Shown here: positions 1-9,370 of the stretch, in pieces
Layout of the letters: every line of letters starts with the position of its first letter
Position numbering within the stretch: position 1 is the stretch's first letter
Assembly: GCA_037349315.1 (NCBI GenBank)
Contig: JBAIAC010000035.1
Coordinates: 11,794,501 to 11,858,500 of the forward strand
Reading direction: 5' to 3'
DNA: 64,000 nt
From: Chelydra serpentina
Taxonomy: Eukaryota > Chordata > Testudines > Chelydridae
Notes under the pieces: model-generated
What the model was told of the DNA's origin: nothing
Database searches by the model: none
The model's input: the letters and a program-made list of their open reading frames with translations, nothing else
Position numbers and translations under genes: made by a program

Positions 1-3000
1 AAATGCACATCCATATCTGAGGGCACAATTTGGTCCATAATATTTATTTTCAATCTGTATAAGTATAGCTTCAACTTAAACTTTCTAGCAGTGTAATCTT
101 TAGAGCCATTTCTGTATTTCTGAATGCCAAGTGTTCAAAAATAGTGAGATTTGGCTTAAATATCATAAGATTTTTTTAAAAAAAATAATGTTTTGAGTCT
201 TTTTATTTTCCTTCTGTTTTTTCAACCTTTAGGATTCATGCTTGTCAGCAGTTTTCTGCAGCCATGGGGGCTGGAAAACGTCTTTAAAATTAAAGCTGAA
301 ATTCTCATGTAATCATGATTCCAGGAGCTAGGGCTTTAAAGAAAAAAAAAACATATGACATTTATGAATAAATCATGGGTGTTGACAACACCGCCATTTT
401 GAGGGTATACTCACAACAATAATCTGTCACACAAAAACAACAGTGTGATTACTTTTCATCTAACCTCCCTCCCCTGATCTTTGAAACATTCTCTGTAGAG
501 ATTTCCACTCCGGTGGGATAAACTGCCTCACTGGCTACATAAAACCTGTACTTACCATTTACCCATTGGTCCCTTCCAAGGATTTGCTTGTCAGTACTAG
601 AACTCCCTGTGGAGACTAAACCCACTGAAACTCCGAGCCATGTGTCTTTGAAATGCTGATTCAAAGTTTTGTAGAAAAGCTCTTGGTGCCTGCCAAGAAT
701 CAGATATGAGCTCTGATGAATTATCTGTTCAGTTTATGTGGTATTGTTAAAAGGTTCTTAACTGCAGGGGTTCTCATTTTAAAGGATTTAACCACAAGAA
801 AACCTGGTCACAACAATAGATGAGCTGATAAAATGAATCATGCGGCTTTTGGGGGGATTACTATTTTTTCTTTTGTTTCAGTTGACTCCAGTATTTTTTG
901 GTTTTTGTTTAGTAATATATTTCTTTGTAATATTACACTTATTTTGTCTGTACATTTTTGCTTTCTTCTGAGTTTCTATTAAGATACAGGTTGTGTTTAG
1001 AACATAGTAAAGTCATGTATGAAATAGCTGATGCATAAGTTATGATATTATGAGCCAATATGTTCTTTAAATATTCAAGTTATGCGTTATCTGAATAAAA
1101 CTGTATTGTTGCTGTGCAGTAACTCAGAGTCTAACTGGCTAAATAGCTCCCAGACTTGCCTTTGGCCTGTTTAGTTGGAGTCATTATTTAAACAAAAACG
1201 TATAACATCTATGAAAGCAATATTTATAATGAGTGCTTAAGGAAAATATTACCTAAGTACTCATGTATGTTTGGTAACAGGAAAATAGATTAGCAAAAGT
1301 GGACATCCAAAATTGAGAAGCCCACCCCCATCCTCCACTTGAAGTAGCAATGGCAGGAGACCCTTCTCCCTACAGAGAGAAAGGGCAGTGGCCATGTTTT
1401 CCCCCAAATCCTGACTACAGGGTCCCCTTTCCCCACCTGGAGAGGTGAGGTGGCAGCAGTGAGGGGAGCCCCTGGTACGGTACCCCAACAACCAAGTGTA
1501 TCAGCTGGACGTGTGCATAGGCCAGACACCTCCCCCCACACACACACACTTCTCTTCCCACGCACAGTCCTCTGCTGAAGGGGTGTTTGCAGGGCCCCCC
1601 AGAGTGAAGTGTTGGCATTAATACCTCATTGATATTTATGGAGCAATTCACAACTCTCTTAGCTATTGTTTCAGGCTCTCTGCAGACTCAGACAGACATC
1701 ACATTTTCAAGTTTTTCTTTGCAACAGTGTTGGCTTGACACTTTTTCTTTAACTGAAAGCTGAGATTCATGATCACAATATTCCAGGAGCTGGGACCATA
1801 GTCACAGGAACGTATAGCAGTTATGCTTTAAATCAGCTGTGGCTCCCACTGGTGTCTGGGAGGGGATGTGAAGTTCTGCCGCCCCAAACTACATGTCTGG
1901 GAGGTGGGTGGAGAACTTGGTGCTCAGTGAAGGTGACAGGTAATTAGAGAGATGAATGCTGGGTGGTTGTTGGAGAGAGTGAAATGTTAGAAGTATAGAA
2001 AGTGAAGTGGTGGAGGGAGAAAAAGAGAGAGAGTGGTGGGAGGGGATTGGAAATGGCATGAGACAGAGGCAGAGGATGGGATGTAAAGAGCAAAAGCAAG
2101 ACAGAGGTGGAGAGGATTTAGAAGCCCTCTCGTGAATTTATTTCTGGTCACTCACAAAACATCTAATCTCTTCTCCCATCTTGCCCCATTCCACCTCAGT
2201 CCTTTCAATTTTGCCACTCCAATCCTTCCACTACCATCTGTGTGTATGTCTTTCTCTTCCCTCCTCTAAATCATGAGTCCAGGACATATTATGCAGATTT
2301 TTGTAAATTTAATGGAAATGTATGCAGATCTATACCCATTTTGTTCAGATAACATCAAATGATTTTTGTTTTGATGACAGTGGCAGATATGTAGTCATCC
2401 AAACTGAATTCAAACCATTTGTATCATTCTGGTCCAGATCCAGGGATATAACTTCACACCATATATTAATTTAGATTAAACACTTGTCAGCCAAGAGGTA
2501 TATTATAAAATGAACTGCACCATGGGACATGGAGAGAGCTGCTTCCTAGAGACATATGGTGGACTGAGACACCAAGAGCCTTTAAAATGAGAGCTTTTGT
2601 TTTGCAATGCTGTAGGTAATATTTCTATATATTGTAATGCAAGTTCTATGCCTGCCCAGGGATGTACTTCATAAGTATCTAGCTATATGTATTTATGTTC
2701 AGTTATCTTTTATTTTCTATTTTTTCTGTACATAACTGTAATTTACCAATGAAATCTGTTTTTATTTTAAACAACTAGACTGGGGCCTTGGAAACTGTTA
2801 GTGGGGACAATCCCTGAGTGCCTTAGAGAGAAACTAAATCCTGACTTCAATGATTGCAGAATCTGATGTGGATAACAGCTTGAGTAGAAGTTCAAGGGTA
2901 TAGGAGAATGATGAAAGGGCTCAAGTTTTGCCTTTGGTCAGTGTGGGCATGGAGAGAGCTGAAGTGCTGTATTTATTAAGTATCCTAAGCATGGTTACAG

Positions 3001-3218
3001 TCAGAAAGGATGCAAAACCCAGCATAAGCATCAAAGCTAAATTCACAATCAACCCCGGAAACAGCAGTGAAAGTTCCGGGAATAATATTAGCAATGCTCA
3101 TTTACAAACTCAAAAGATATATCCCCGATTGGTTATTTACTAACACTGTATGCTGAGAGATGCTGAAAGCAGTGTGTAAATATAAACTTAAATGCCTGGA
3201 ATTTTTCCAGCAATCTTA

Positions 3219-3515
3219 GCCCTGGTCTACACTGAGGGGCGGGGGGGTTGACCTAAGATACGCAACTTCAGCTACGAGATTAGCGTAGCTGAAGTCAATG
3301 TATCTTAGGTTGATTTACCTCGTGTCTTCATGGCGCGAGGTTGACTGCCTCCGCTCCCTCATCAACTCTGCTTCCACCTCTCACCGCGGTAGAGTATAGG
3401 AATCGACAGCAGAATGATCAGCGATCAATTTATCGCGTCTACACTAGATGCGATAAATTGATCCCCGATAGATCGATCATTACCCGTTGATCCGGCGGGT
3501 AGTGTAGACATACCA
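3219..3515. mobile_element. Harbinger-like MITE (297 bp)
   Basis: The ends GCCCTGGTCTACACT (left) and AGTGTAGACATACCA (right) are imperfect inverted repeats, flanked by TTA at 3216-3218 and 3516-3518, the 3-bp target typical of PIF/Harbinger transposons. It has no coding capacity. Two internal hairpins are visible: 11-bp arms at 3266-3276/3284-3294 and 14-bp perfect arms (GATCAATTTATCGC and its complement) at 3423-3436/3450-3463. The same family recurs at 16190 and 56220. It may belong to the reptilian 'Chompy'-type MITEs, but that name is from memory only. Confidence 0.85.
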
Positions 3516-3974
3516 TTAGAAACATCATGGATCATTTAGTAGTAGTTTTTATTCTTCATCCATGCGTTCTTCTACTTGCATGATGCCAGTATGATGCAAC
3601 CTTTCAGAAGTCACAACATAAGTTGGAATGGAGGGTATCGGATCGAAGCATTTTGATAGAGCTATTTGTGAAATCTGAGTAGTTTAAAACTATTTCTGAA
3701 TGCCTTCTGAACCCCTAAAATCCCATGGCCTGACTTGTCTCTATTTTCAAAGTAATTTACTTACATACTATAGCAATTCCCACAAGTGCTGCTATAGTTA
3801 ATGGTCTGTCAATGTTTCCATGATAAACCCTAGGGGTTTACAGAGCAGCCATACAAATTCACTCCATGGAGAACTTGGTATGCCAAGTCCTACACCAGAA
3901 GCTATTTCTTTTCTCCTCAAATCAGGTATAAATCTGTTCAGCCACTGTAACTTATAGGAGTTTTTTAAAAAAAG

Positions 3975-4224
3975 TTTAGTAGTTTCAGATGTTTTTGGTG
4001 CTTCTATAACTCAAAAACAACATAGTTCAAATATATACAGCGATTGCCCTTAAAAAGTTCCATTAGTTTGAAAGACTACCCATGCTAATTGAATTCCATT
4101 CCTATTTTAAAGATATCTGAAAGACCAGTAGAAGCTTTAAAGCCAGTGGATGTTTCAAGTGTATATATTTGAACTAAGCTATTCTAGAGTTACAGAAGCA
4201 CAGAGATAACTGAAACGACTAATT
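3975..4224. mobile_element. Foldback / long-inverted-repeat element
   Basis: About 65 bp at 3975-4040 reappear inverted at 4160-4224 with roughly 75-80% identity by eye. Shared blocks are TAGTTCAAATATATAC at the inner end, GTGCTTCT.TAACTC in the middle and GTTTCAG at the outer end. The ~120-bp centre is not repetitive. This is the shape of a non-autonomous foldback DNA transposon. I could not define a target duplication with confidence. Confidence 0.6.
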
Positions 4225-5780
4225 TTAGTTTGTTGTTGTATATTTTACACTCCCAGTTTTTAACTGGAAAGGCAAGAATGGGTTGGAAAACAGTTTAGGG
4301 GAAAGCTAATAAACTACTTTTGCAGCTGACTTTCTGTGCATGTTCAGCTTACTGTCCTAGACTCAGAGACAAGGCTGATGTCATTGTAAAAACCATGAAA
4401 ATATGAAATTCAAAGCAAAAATGTTACAGTGAAAATTCTAAGGTTTAAAATTAGCAACTGTACAATAGTTAGGTTTTCATATTTCTTTTTAGTACACTTT
4501 CCTATTGTGCAGAATAGTATCTTAAATACATGGATTATATCAAAATCAGTGACTTACATTTAGACTCCCAGTATCAGAAGATAACACAGATACCTTCATG
4601 TGTCTAATAATATTTGCTATGATTGCAGCCACAGGCTTAAAGTAATACGGCCTGTTGCTGGTTCTTGAAGGGACTTATTTGAGATCGTGCAGTTTACACA
4701 GCTGTAGATAACATCATATACAAATAACAGACTCATACAACAATATTCTGGGAGAACATGATGAAGCAAGAACACAGAGAAAGCGTTAACTTTAACCCTC
4801 TACAATCATTACCAAAATAATATTCAAAGATTTAGGAGTGCAACTGTCATTGATATTAATTGAAGGAGCGCAACTAAACACTGGTTCATCAATGTCAAAA
4901 CTTAGAAATAAACCCCCTTGCTTTGGGTTCAAAGAATAGCTTTAAAATTACTTTCTCCATGTTATTCTATGAGCAGGACGGAGTTGGAAATTACAGTATG
5001 TCTCCGCTTTTTTTTTTTTTTTTTTTAACTAAAATGGGCAAAACTTGTGAGTCAAGTGTTTTAATGGCATGAGGACTGTTAGGAGTAATTAGGAGAAGCC
5101 ATTAGTCCATTAGCAATTTTACCTTTTAAATGAATAAATTGACTAGAAAAATGTAAGGCCATTATAGTCTATGCACGGCACTGTTGACACAACATGGGAA
5201 TGTTTCATCAAAAATTAATCATATCAACATCACTCTTCAAATCTGTGGTAAATAGGAATTTAATATAAAAACAAATATATGTAAACTATTCTCTAAAATA
5301 GTCTACTTGCACCTATTTACATAACGAATCCCTCACTTATCACCCTTAGGAGATTAGATAAGTAAGCAGTGAACAACTTATATTTATTCATGTACTTTCA
5401 AGAATGAATGAATGATCTCTTCCTGCATACACTTAATATTTTCCCTCTGATTAGTAACATGGATGGAAGGATAGGATTTTACAATAGAAAATACGTTATG
5501 CTTATTCCTTTAACAGAAAAGGGAATCTAGCTTTCAAAAAAATGTGTGTACAGAATGTTTGCTTGGTTAAACTTTAATATACAGTAACTGCTCACTTAAA
5601 GTCACTGTTAAGTTTCTGATCAATTAGGGAACATGCTCGTTTAAAGTTGTGAAATGTTCCCTTCTAAGTTCGTTTGCAGGATATCAATGGCAGTTCAGCT
5701 GCTGCTCCCCGAGACTCTTGCCTGCTTGCTGGGGGGGAGGGAAAGAAGAGGGGAGTTAATGTCAGGGTGCCTGTTTGATG

Positions 5781-5944
5781 TAGGGTGACCAGATGAGAAG
5801 ACCCAAAAATCGGGACTTCCCACCCGAAGCTGTTGAGCAAAAAAAACAGAAGAAGACCGGAAATCGGGACAAAAGGCCTCCCAACCAAGCATCGGTCGGG
5901 ACATGGGACAAAAGATGAAAACTCTTGACGTCTGGTCACTCTAG
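5781..5944. mobile_element. hAT MITE, TAGGGTGACCAGA family, 164 bp variant
   Basis: Left end TAGGGTGACCAGA and right end TCTGGTCACTCTA are inverted repeats with one mismatch. The presumed 8-bp targets (GTTTGATG at 5773-5780 and GTTTGCTA after 5944) share only their first five bases, so this copy is older or the duplication has decayed. The internal sequence keeps the family's 'CGGGAC' motifs but is longer than the 116-124 bp form. It lies inside the Tigger-like element and is therefore younger than that element. Confidence 0.75.
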
Positions 5945-6215
5945 TTTGCTATTGGGGGGGGGGGGAGAAGAAAAAGGGGGCTAATGTCCCCCTACCAGTG
6001 TGCTTCCAGTGTGGACAGACTGCAGCGCTTTCCCTACTCAGCTGTATGAAGGCGGGTTTAACTAACAGCGCTGTACAGCTGCAAGTGTAGCCTTAGTAAT
6101 GTCCCAGTAAGACATTCCCTGGGAAATATCCCACCCTCTGACTCCTCCGCCTCAACCAAGCTTCACTATCATCATCGCTGTGTACCAGTATTCAATTGTT
6201 TGTTTAAAACTTATA

Positions 6216-6231
6216 GTGTGTGTGTCATCTC

Positions 6232-6266
<35 letters not shown>
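6216..6266. repeat. (TG)n / (TA)n microsatellite
   Basis: Short alternating TG runs pass into ATATAT repeats. It lies within the Tigger-like element and is not specific to this locus. Confidence 0.85.
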
Positions 6267-6335
6267 TAATGTAAATGAGGGGGTTAGGTTCCAGGGAAAT
6301 ATTTTTCACCAGACAAAAGACTATATTATATATAG
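6266..6335. repeat. Left arm of an inverted repeat flanking the CR1 insertion
   Basis: This ~70-bp segment contains the GGGGTTAGGTTCCAGGGA and CACCAGACAAAAGAC blocks. It reappears inverted on the other side of the CR1 at about 8665-8740, with about 90% identity by eye. Outside the shared arm the two flanks differ: a TG/TA microsatellite lies to the left and the transposon end to the right. Confidence 0.75.
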
Positions 6336-8664
6336 TCATAGAATCATAGAATCTCAGGGTTGGAAGGGACCTCAGGAGGTCATCTAGTCCAACCCCCTGC
6401 TCAAAGCAGGACCAACCCCAACTAGATCATCCCAGCCAGGGCTTTGTCAAGCCTGACCTTAAAAACCTCTAAGGAAGGAGATTCCACCACCTCCCTAGGT
6501 AACCCATTCCAGTGCTTCACCACCCTACTAGTGAAAAAGTTTTTCCTAATATCCAACCTAAACCTCCCCCTCTGCAACTTGAGACCATTACTCCTTGTTC
6601 TGTCATCTTCTACCACTGAGAACAGTCTAGATCCATCCTCTTTGGAACCCCCTTTTAGGTAGTTGAAAGCAGCTATCAAATCCCCCCTCACTCTTCTCTT
6701 CTGCAGGCTAAACAATCTCAGTTCCCTCAGCCTCTCCTCATAAGTCATGTGCTCCAGCCCCCTAATCATTTTTGTTGCCCTCCGTTGGACTCTTTCCAAT
6801 TTATCCACATCCTTCTTGTAGTGTGGGGCCCAAAACTGGACACAGTACTCCAAATGAGGCCTCACCAGTGCCGAATAGAGGGGAATAATCACGTCCCTCG
6901 ATCTGCTGGAAATGCCCCTACTTATACAGCCCAAAATGCCGTTAGCCTTCTTGGCAACAAGGGCACACTGTTGACTCATATTCAGCTTTTCGTCCACTGT
7001 AACCCCTAGGTCCTTTTCTGCAGAACTGCTGCCCAGCCATTCGGTCCCTAGTCTGTAGCAGTGCATGGGATTCTTCCGTCCTAAGTGCAGGACTCTGCAC
7101 TTGTCCTTGTTGAACCTCATCAGATTTCTTTTGGCCCAATCCTCTAATTTGTCTAGGTCCCTCTGTATCCTATCCCTACCCTCCAGCGTATCAACCACTC
7201 CTCCCAGTTTAGTGTCATCTGCAAACTTGCTAAGGGTGCAGTCCACACCATCCTCCAGGTCGTTGATGAAGATATTGAACAAAACCGGCCCCAGCACCGA
7301 CCCTTGGGGCACTCCACTTGATACCGGCTGCCAACTAGACATGGAGCCATTGATCACTACCCGTTGAGCACGACCATCCAGCCAGTTTTCTATCCACCTT
7401 ACCGTCCATTCATCCAGCCCATACTTCTTTAACTTGCTGGCAAGAACGCTGTGCGAGACTGTATCAAAAGCTTTGCTAAAGTCAAGAAATAGCACATCCA
7501 CTGCTTTCCCCTCATCCACAGAGCCAGTTATCTCATCATAGAAGGCAATTAGGTTAGTCAGGCATGACTTGCCCTTGGTGAATCCATGCTGACTGTTCCT
7601 GATCACTTTCCCCTCCTTTAAGTGGTTCAAAATTGATTCCTTGAGGACCTGTTCCATGATTTTTCCAGGGATTGAGGTGAGACTGACTGGCCTGTAGTTC
7701 CCCGGATCTTCCTTCTTCCCTTTTTTAAAGATGGGCACTACATTAGCTTTTTTCCAGTCATCCGGGACCTCCCCCGATTGCCATGATTTGTCAAAGATAA
7801 TGGCCAATGGCTCTGTAATCACATCGGCCAACTCCTTTAGTACCCTCGGATGCAGTGCATCCGGCCCCATGGACTTGTGTTCGTCCAGCTTTTCTAAATA
7901 GTCCCGAACTACTTCTTTCTCCACAGAGGGCTGGTCACCTCCTCCCCATACCGTGCTGCAGAGTGCAGCCATCTGGGAGCTGCCCTTGTCTGTGAAGACA
8001 GAGGCAAAAAAAGCATTGAGTACACTAGCTTTCTCCGCATCCTCTGTCACAAGGTTCCCTCCCTCATTCAGCAAGGGGCCCACACGTTCCTTGACTTTCT
8101 TCTTGTTGCTAACATACCTGAAGAAACCCTTCTTGTTACTCCTAACATCTCCAGCTAGCTGCAACTCCAAGTGTGATTTGGCCTTCCTAATTTCACTCCT
8201 GCATGCCTGAACAATATTTTTATACTCCTCCCTGGTCATTTGTCCAATCTTCCACTTCTTGTAAGCTGCTTTTTTGTGTTTAAGACGAGCAAGGATTTCA
8301 CTGTTAAGCCAAGCTGGTCGCCTGCCATATTTACTTTTCTTTCTACACATCGGGATGGTTTGTTCCTGCAACCTCAATAAGGTTTCTTTAAAATACAGCC
8401 AGCTTTCCTCGACTCCTTTCCCCCTCATGTTATTCTCCCAGGGGACCTTGCCCATCAGTTCCCTGAGGGAGTCAAAGTCTGCTTTTCTGAAGTCCAGGCT
8501 CTGTATTCTACTGTTCTCCTTTCTTCCTTGTGTCAGGATCCTGAACTCGACCATCTCATGGTCACTGCCTCCCAGGTTCCCATCCACTATTGCTTCCTCT
8601 ACTATTTCTTCCCTGTTTGTGAGCAGCAGGTCAAGAAGAGCTTTTCCCCTAGTTTTCCCCTAGT
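6336..8664 (-). mobile_element. 5'-truncated CR1 LINE, antisense to FSTL4
   Basis: Reading the - strand, the element starts abruptly inside the endonuclease domain (near 8664), runs through a full reverse-transcriptase ORF, a short 3' UTR and the CR1 terminus made of ATTCTATGA repeats (6336-6352). It is about 2.33 kb, against about 4-5 kb for a full CR1. Lack of the 5' end is the usual result of incomplete target-primed reverse transcription. The open frame suggests recent insertion compared with the degenerate CR1 pieces at 25215 and 35930. It landed in the Tigger-like element between inverted arms. Confidence 0.97.
6422..8587 (-). CDS. CR1 LINE ORF2: end of endonuclease plus complete reverse transcriptase (5'-truncated)
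   Basis: 721 codons from the first Met, with no stop. The open frame continues upstream to about 8662 with [12 protein letters not shown], so this Met is internal and not the true start. In order: the last endonuclease motif GSDHEMVEF (catalytic SDH, about 8541-8571), a linker rich in Lys/Arg, and the reverse-transcriptase fingers and palm with the FADD catalytic motif ([11 protein letters not shown], about 7208-7236). The CR1 C-terminal block ([20 protein letters not shown], then [14 protein letters not shown]) follows and ends at GMI. The encoded enzyme would nick DNA and reverse-transcribe CR1 and CR1-tailed SINE RNA. Without the 5' UTR promoter, ORF1 and most of the endonuclease, this copy is very unlikely to be autonomous. 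Expression would require antisense read-through in the FSTL4 intron. Confidence 0.95.
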   Translation of the reverse strand: MDGNLGGSDHEMVEFRILTQGRKENSRIQSLDFRKADFDSLRELMGKVPWENNMRGKGVEESWLYFKETLLRLQEQTIPMCRKKSKYGRRPAWLNSEILARLKHKKAAYKKWKIGQMTREEYKNIVQACRSEIRKAKSHLELQLAGDVRSNKKGFFRYVSNKKKVKERVGPLLNEGGNLVTEDAEKASVLNAFFASVFTDKGSSQMAALCSTVWGGGDQPSVEKEVVRDYLEKLDEHKSMGPDALHPRVLKELADVITEPLAIIFDKSWQSGEVPDDWKKANVVPIFKKGKKEDPGNYRPVSLTSIPGKIMEQVLKESILNHLKEGKVIRNSQHGFTKGKSCLTNLIAFYDEITGSVDEGKAVDVLFLDFSKAFDTVSHSVLASKLKKYGLDEWTVRWIENWLDGRAQRVVINGSMSSWQPVSSGVPQGSVLGPVLFNIFINDLEDGVDCTLSKFADDTKLGGVVDTLEGRDRIQRDLDKLEDWAKRNLMRFNKDKCRVLHLGRKNPMHCYRLGTEWLGSSSAEKDLGVTVDEKLNMSQQCALVAKKANGILGCISRGISSRSRDVIIPLYSALVRPHLEYCVQFWAPHYKKDVDKLERVQRRATKMIRGLEHMTYEERLRELRLFSLQKRRVRGDLIAAFNYLKGGSKEDGSRLFSVVEDDRTRSNGLKLQRGRFRLDIRKNFFTSRVVKHWNGLPREVVESPSLEVFKVRLDKALAGMI

Positions 8665-8740
8665 CTTTATATATATAATATGGTCTTTTGTCTGGTGAAA
8701 AAAATGTCCCTGGAACCTAACCCCCTCATTGACATTAATT
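8665..8740. repeat. Right arm of the inverted repeat flanking the CR1
   Basis: Inverted partner of 6266-6335: it carries GTCTTTTGTCTGGTGAAAAA and the CCTAACCCCCTCATT block. It joins directly to the remaining 90 bp of the Tigger-like end (to 8830). An 11-bp unit TTTTCCCCTAG is duplicated in tandem at the CR1 truncation point (8643-8664). Confidence 0.75.
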
Positions 8741-9001
8741 TTTATGGGGAAATTGGATTTGTTTAACATCGTTTTGCTTAAAGTAGCATTTTTCAGGAAC
8801 ATAACTATAACGTTAAGTGAGGAGTTACTATAATTGATATCAACAAATGTATATTCTATGTGAATAATTGGAGAGTTATATGGTGTCTCAGTCCAAATTT
8901 AAATGGGAAAATATGGTTTTAAAGAAATTTGTATATGGTTAAGAAAGCGTATAAATATTTAAGTAGTCATTCAAACCCAGATCCTCAAAGATATTTAGGT
9001 C

Positions 9002-9023
9002 CCTAACTCCCATGGGAGTTAGG
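9002..9023. repeat. Perfect 22-bp palindrome
   Basis: Two 11-bp arms (CCTAACTCCCA and its exact complement) with no spacer, in a 60-bp stretch that is roughly symmetrical (ATCCTCAAAG.. to ..CCTTTGAAAT). It looks like the centre of an old palindromic dispersed repeat, related by eye to the 'cctaa/ttagg' stretches at 53806-54250. Confidence 0.8.
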
Positions 9024-9174
9024 TGCCTCAATGTCCTTTGAAATGAATGGTCCCTTCTGGCCTGAAAATCTCTGAATCTAACACCCATGGAAGCTAATGG
9101 GAATATGTGCTGAAGGACCTCTAATCGCCTTTGTTGTGATTCTTCTTCACTTTCTTCTTTCACTGCTCTTCTAG

Positions 9175-9370
9175 ATGTACATGTTCACGAGCTGGAATAT
9201 TGTTAATCAGGAACATGGAAATATAGGACTTGTCATACTGTCTCAGACTGTGGTCCAGTTTGTCCAGTATCCTGCCTCTGACAATAGGCAGCACCAGCTG
9301 TTTCAGAGAAAGGTGCAAAACCCCCATAGTAGGCAAATATGGGATAATTTGCCCCATGAAAGCTCATCTG
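9175..9370. repeat. Old dispersed reptile repeat (CR1/L2-like)
   Basis: The 'CCAGTATCCTGCCTCTGACA..AGGCAGCACCAG' portion (about 9260-9300) matches a repeat that is very common in turtle genomes, probably the 3' part of an old CR1- or L2-like LINE. It is diverged and not coding. Recognition is from memory, so the family name is uncertain. Confidence 0.4.

Larger units (their letters stand above)
5582..8830 (-). mobile_element. Tigger-like DNA transposon, split by a CR1 LINE and a hAT MITE
   Basis: The left end CAGTAACTGCTCACTTAAAG and the complement of the right end (TAGTAACTCCTCACTTAACG) are terminal inverted repeats, with TA on both sides (5580-5581 and 8831-8832) as expected of Tc1/mariner-Tigger elements. 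Internal marker sequences, such as the GGGGGTTAGGTTCCAGGGA block and the stretch near 6130-6215, match a non-autonomous element I know from turtle genomes. After removing the CR1 (about 6336-8664) and the hAT MITE (5781-5944), about 750 bp of its own sequence remain. No transposase frame is visible, so it was mobilised in trans. Confidence 0.65.
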
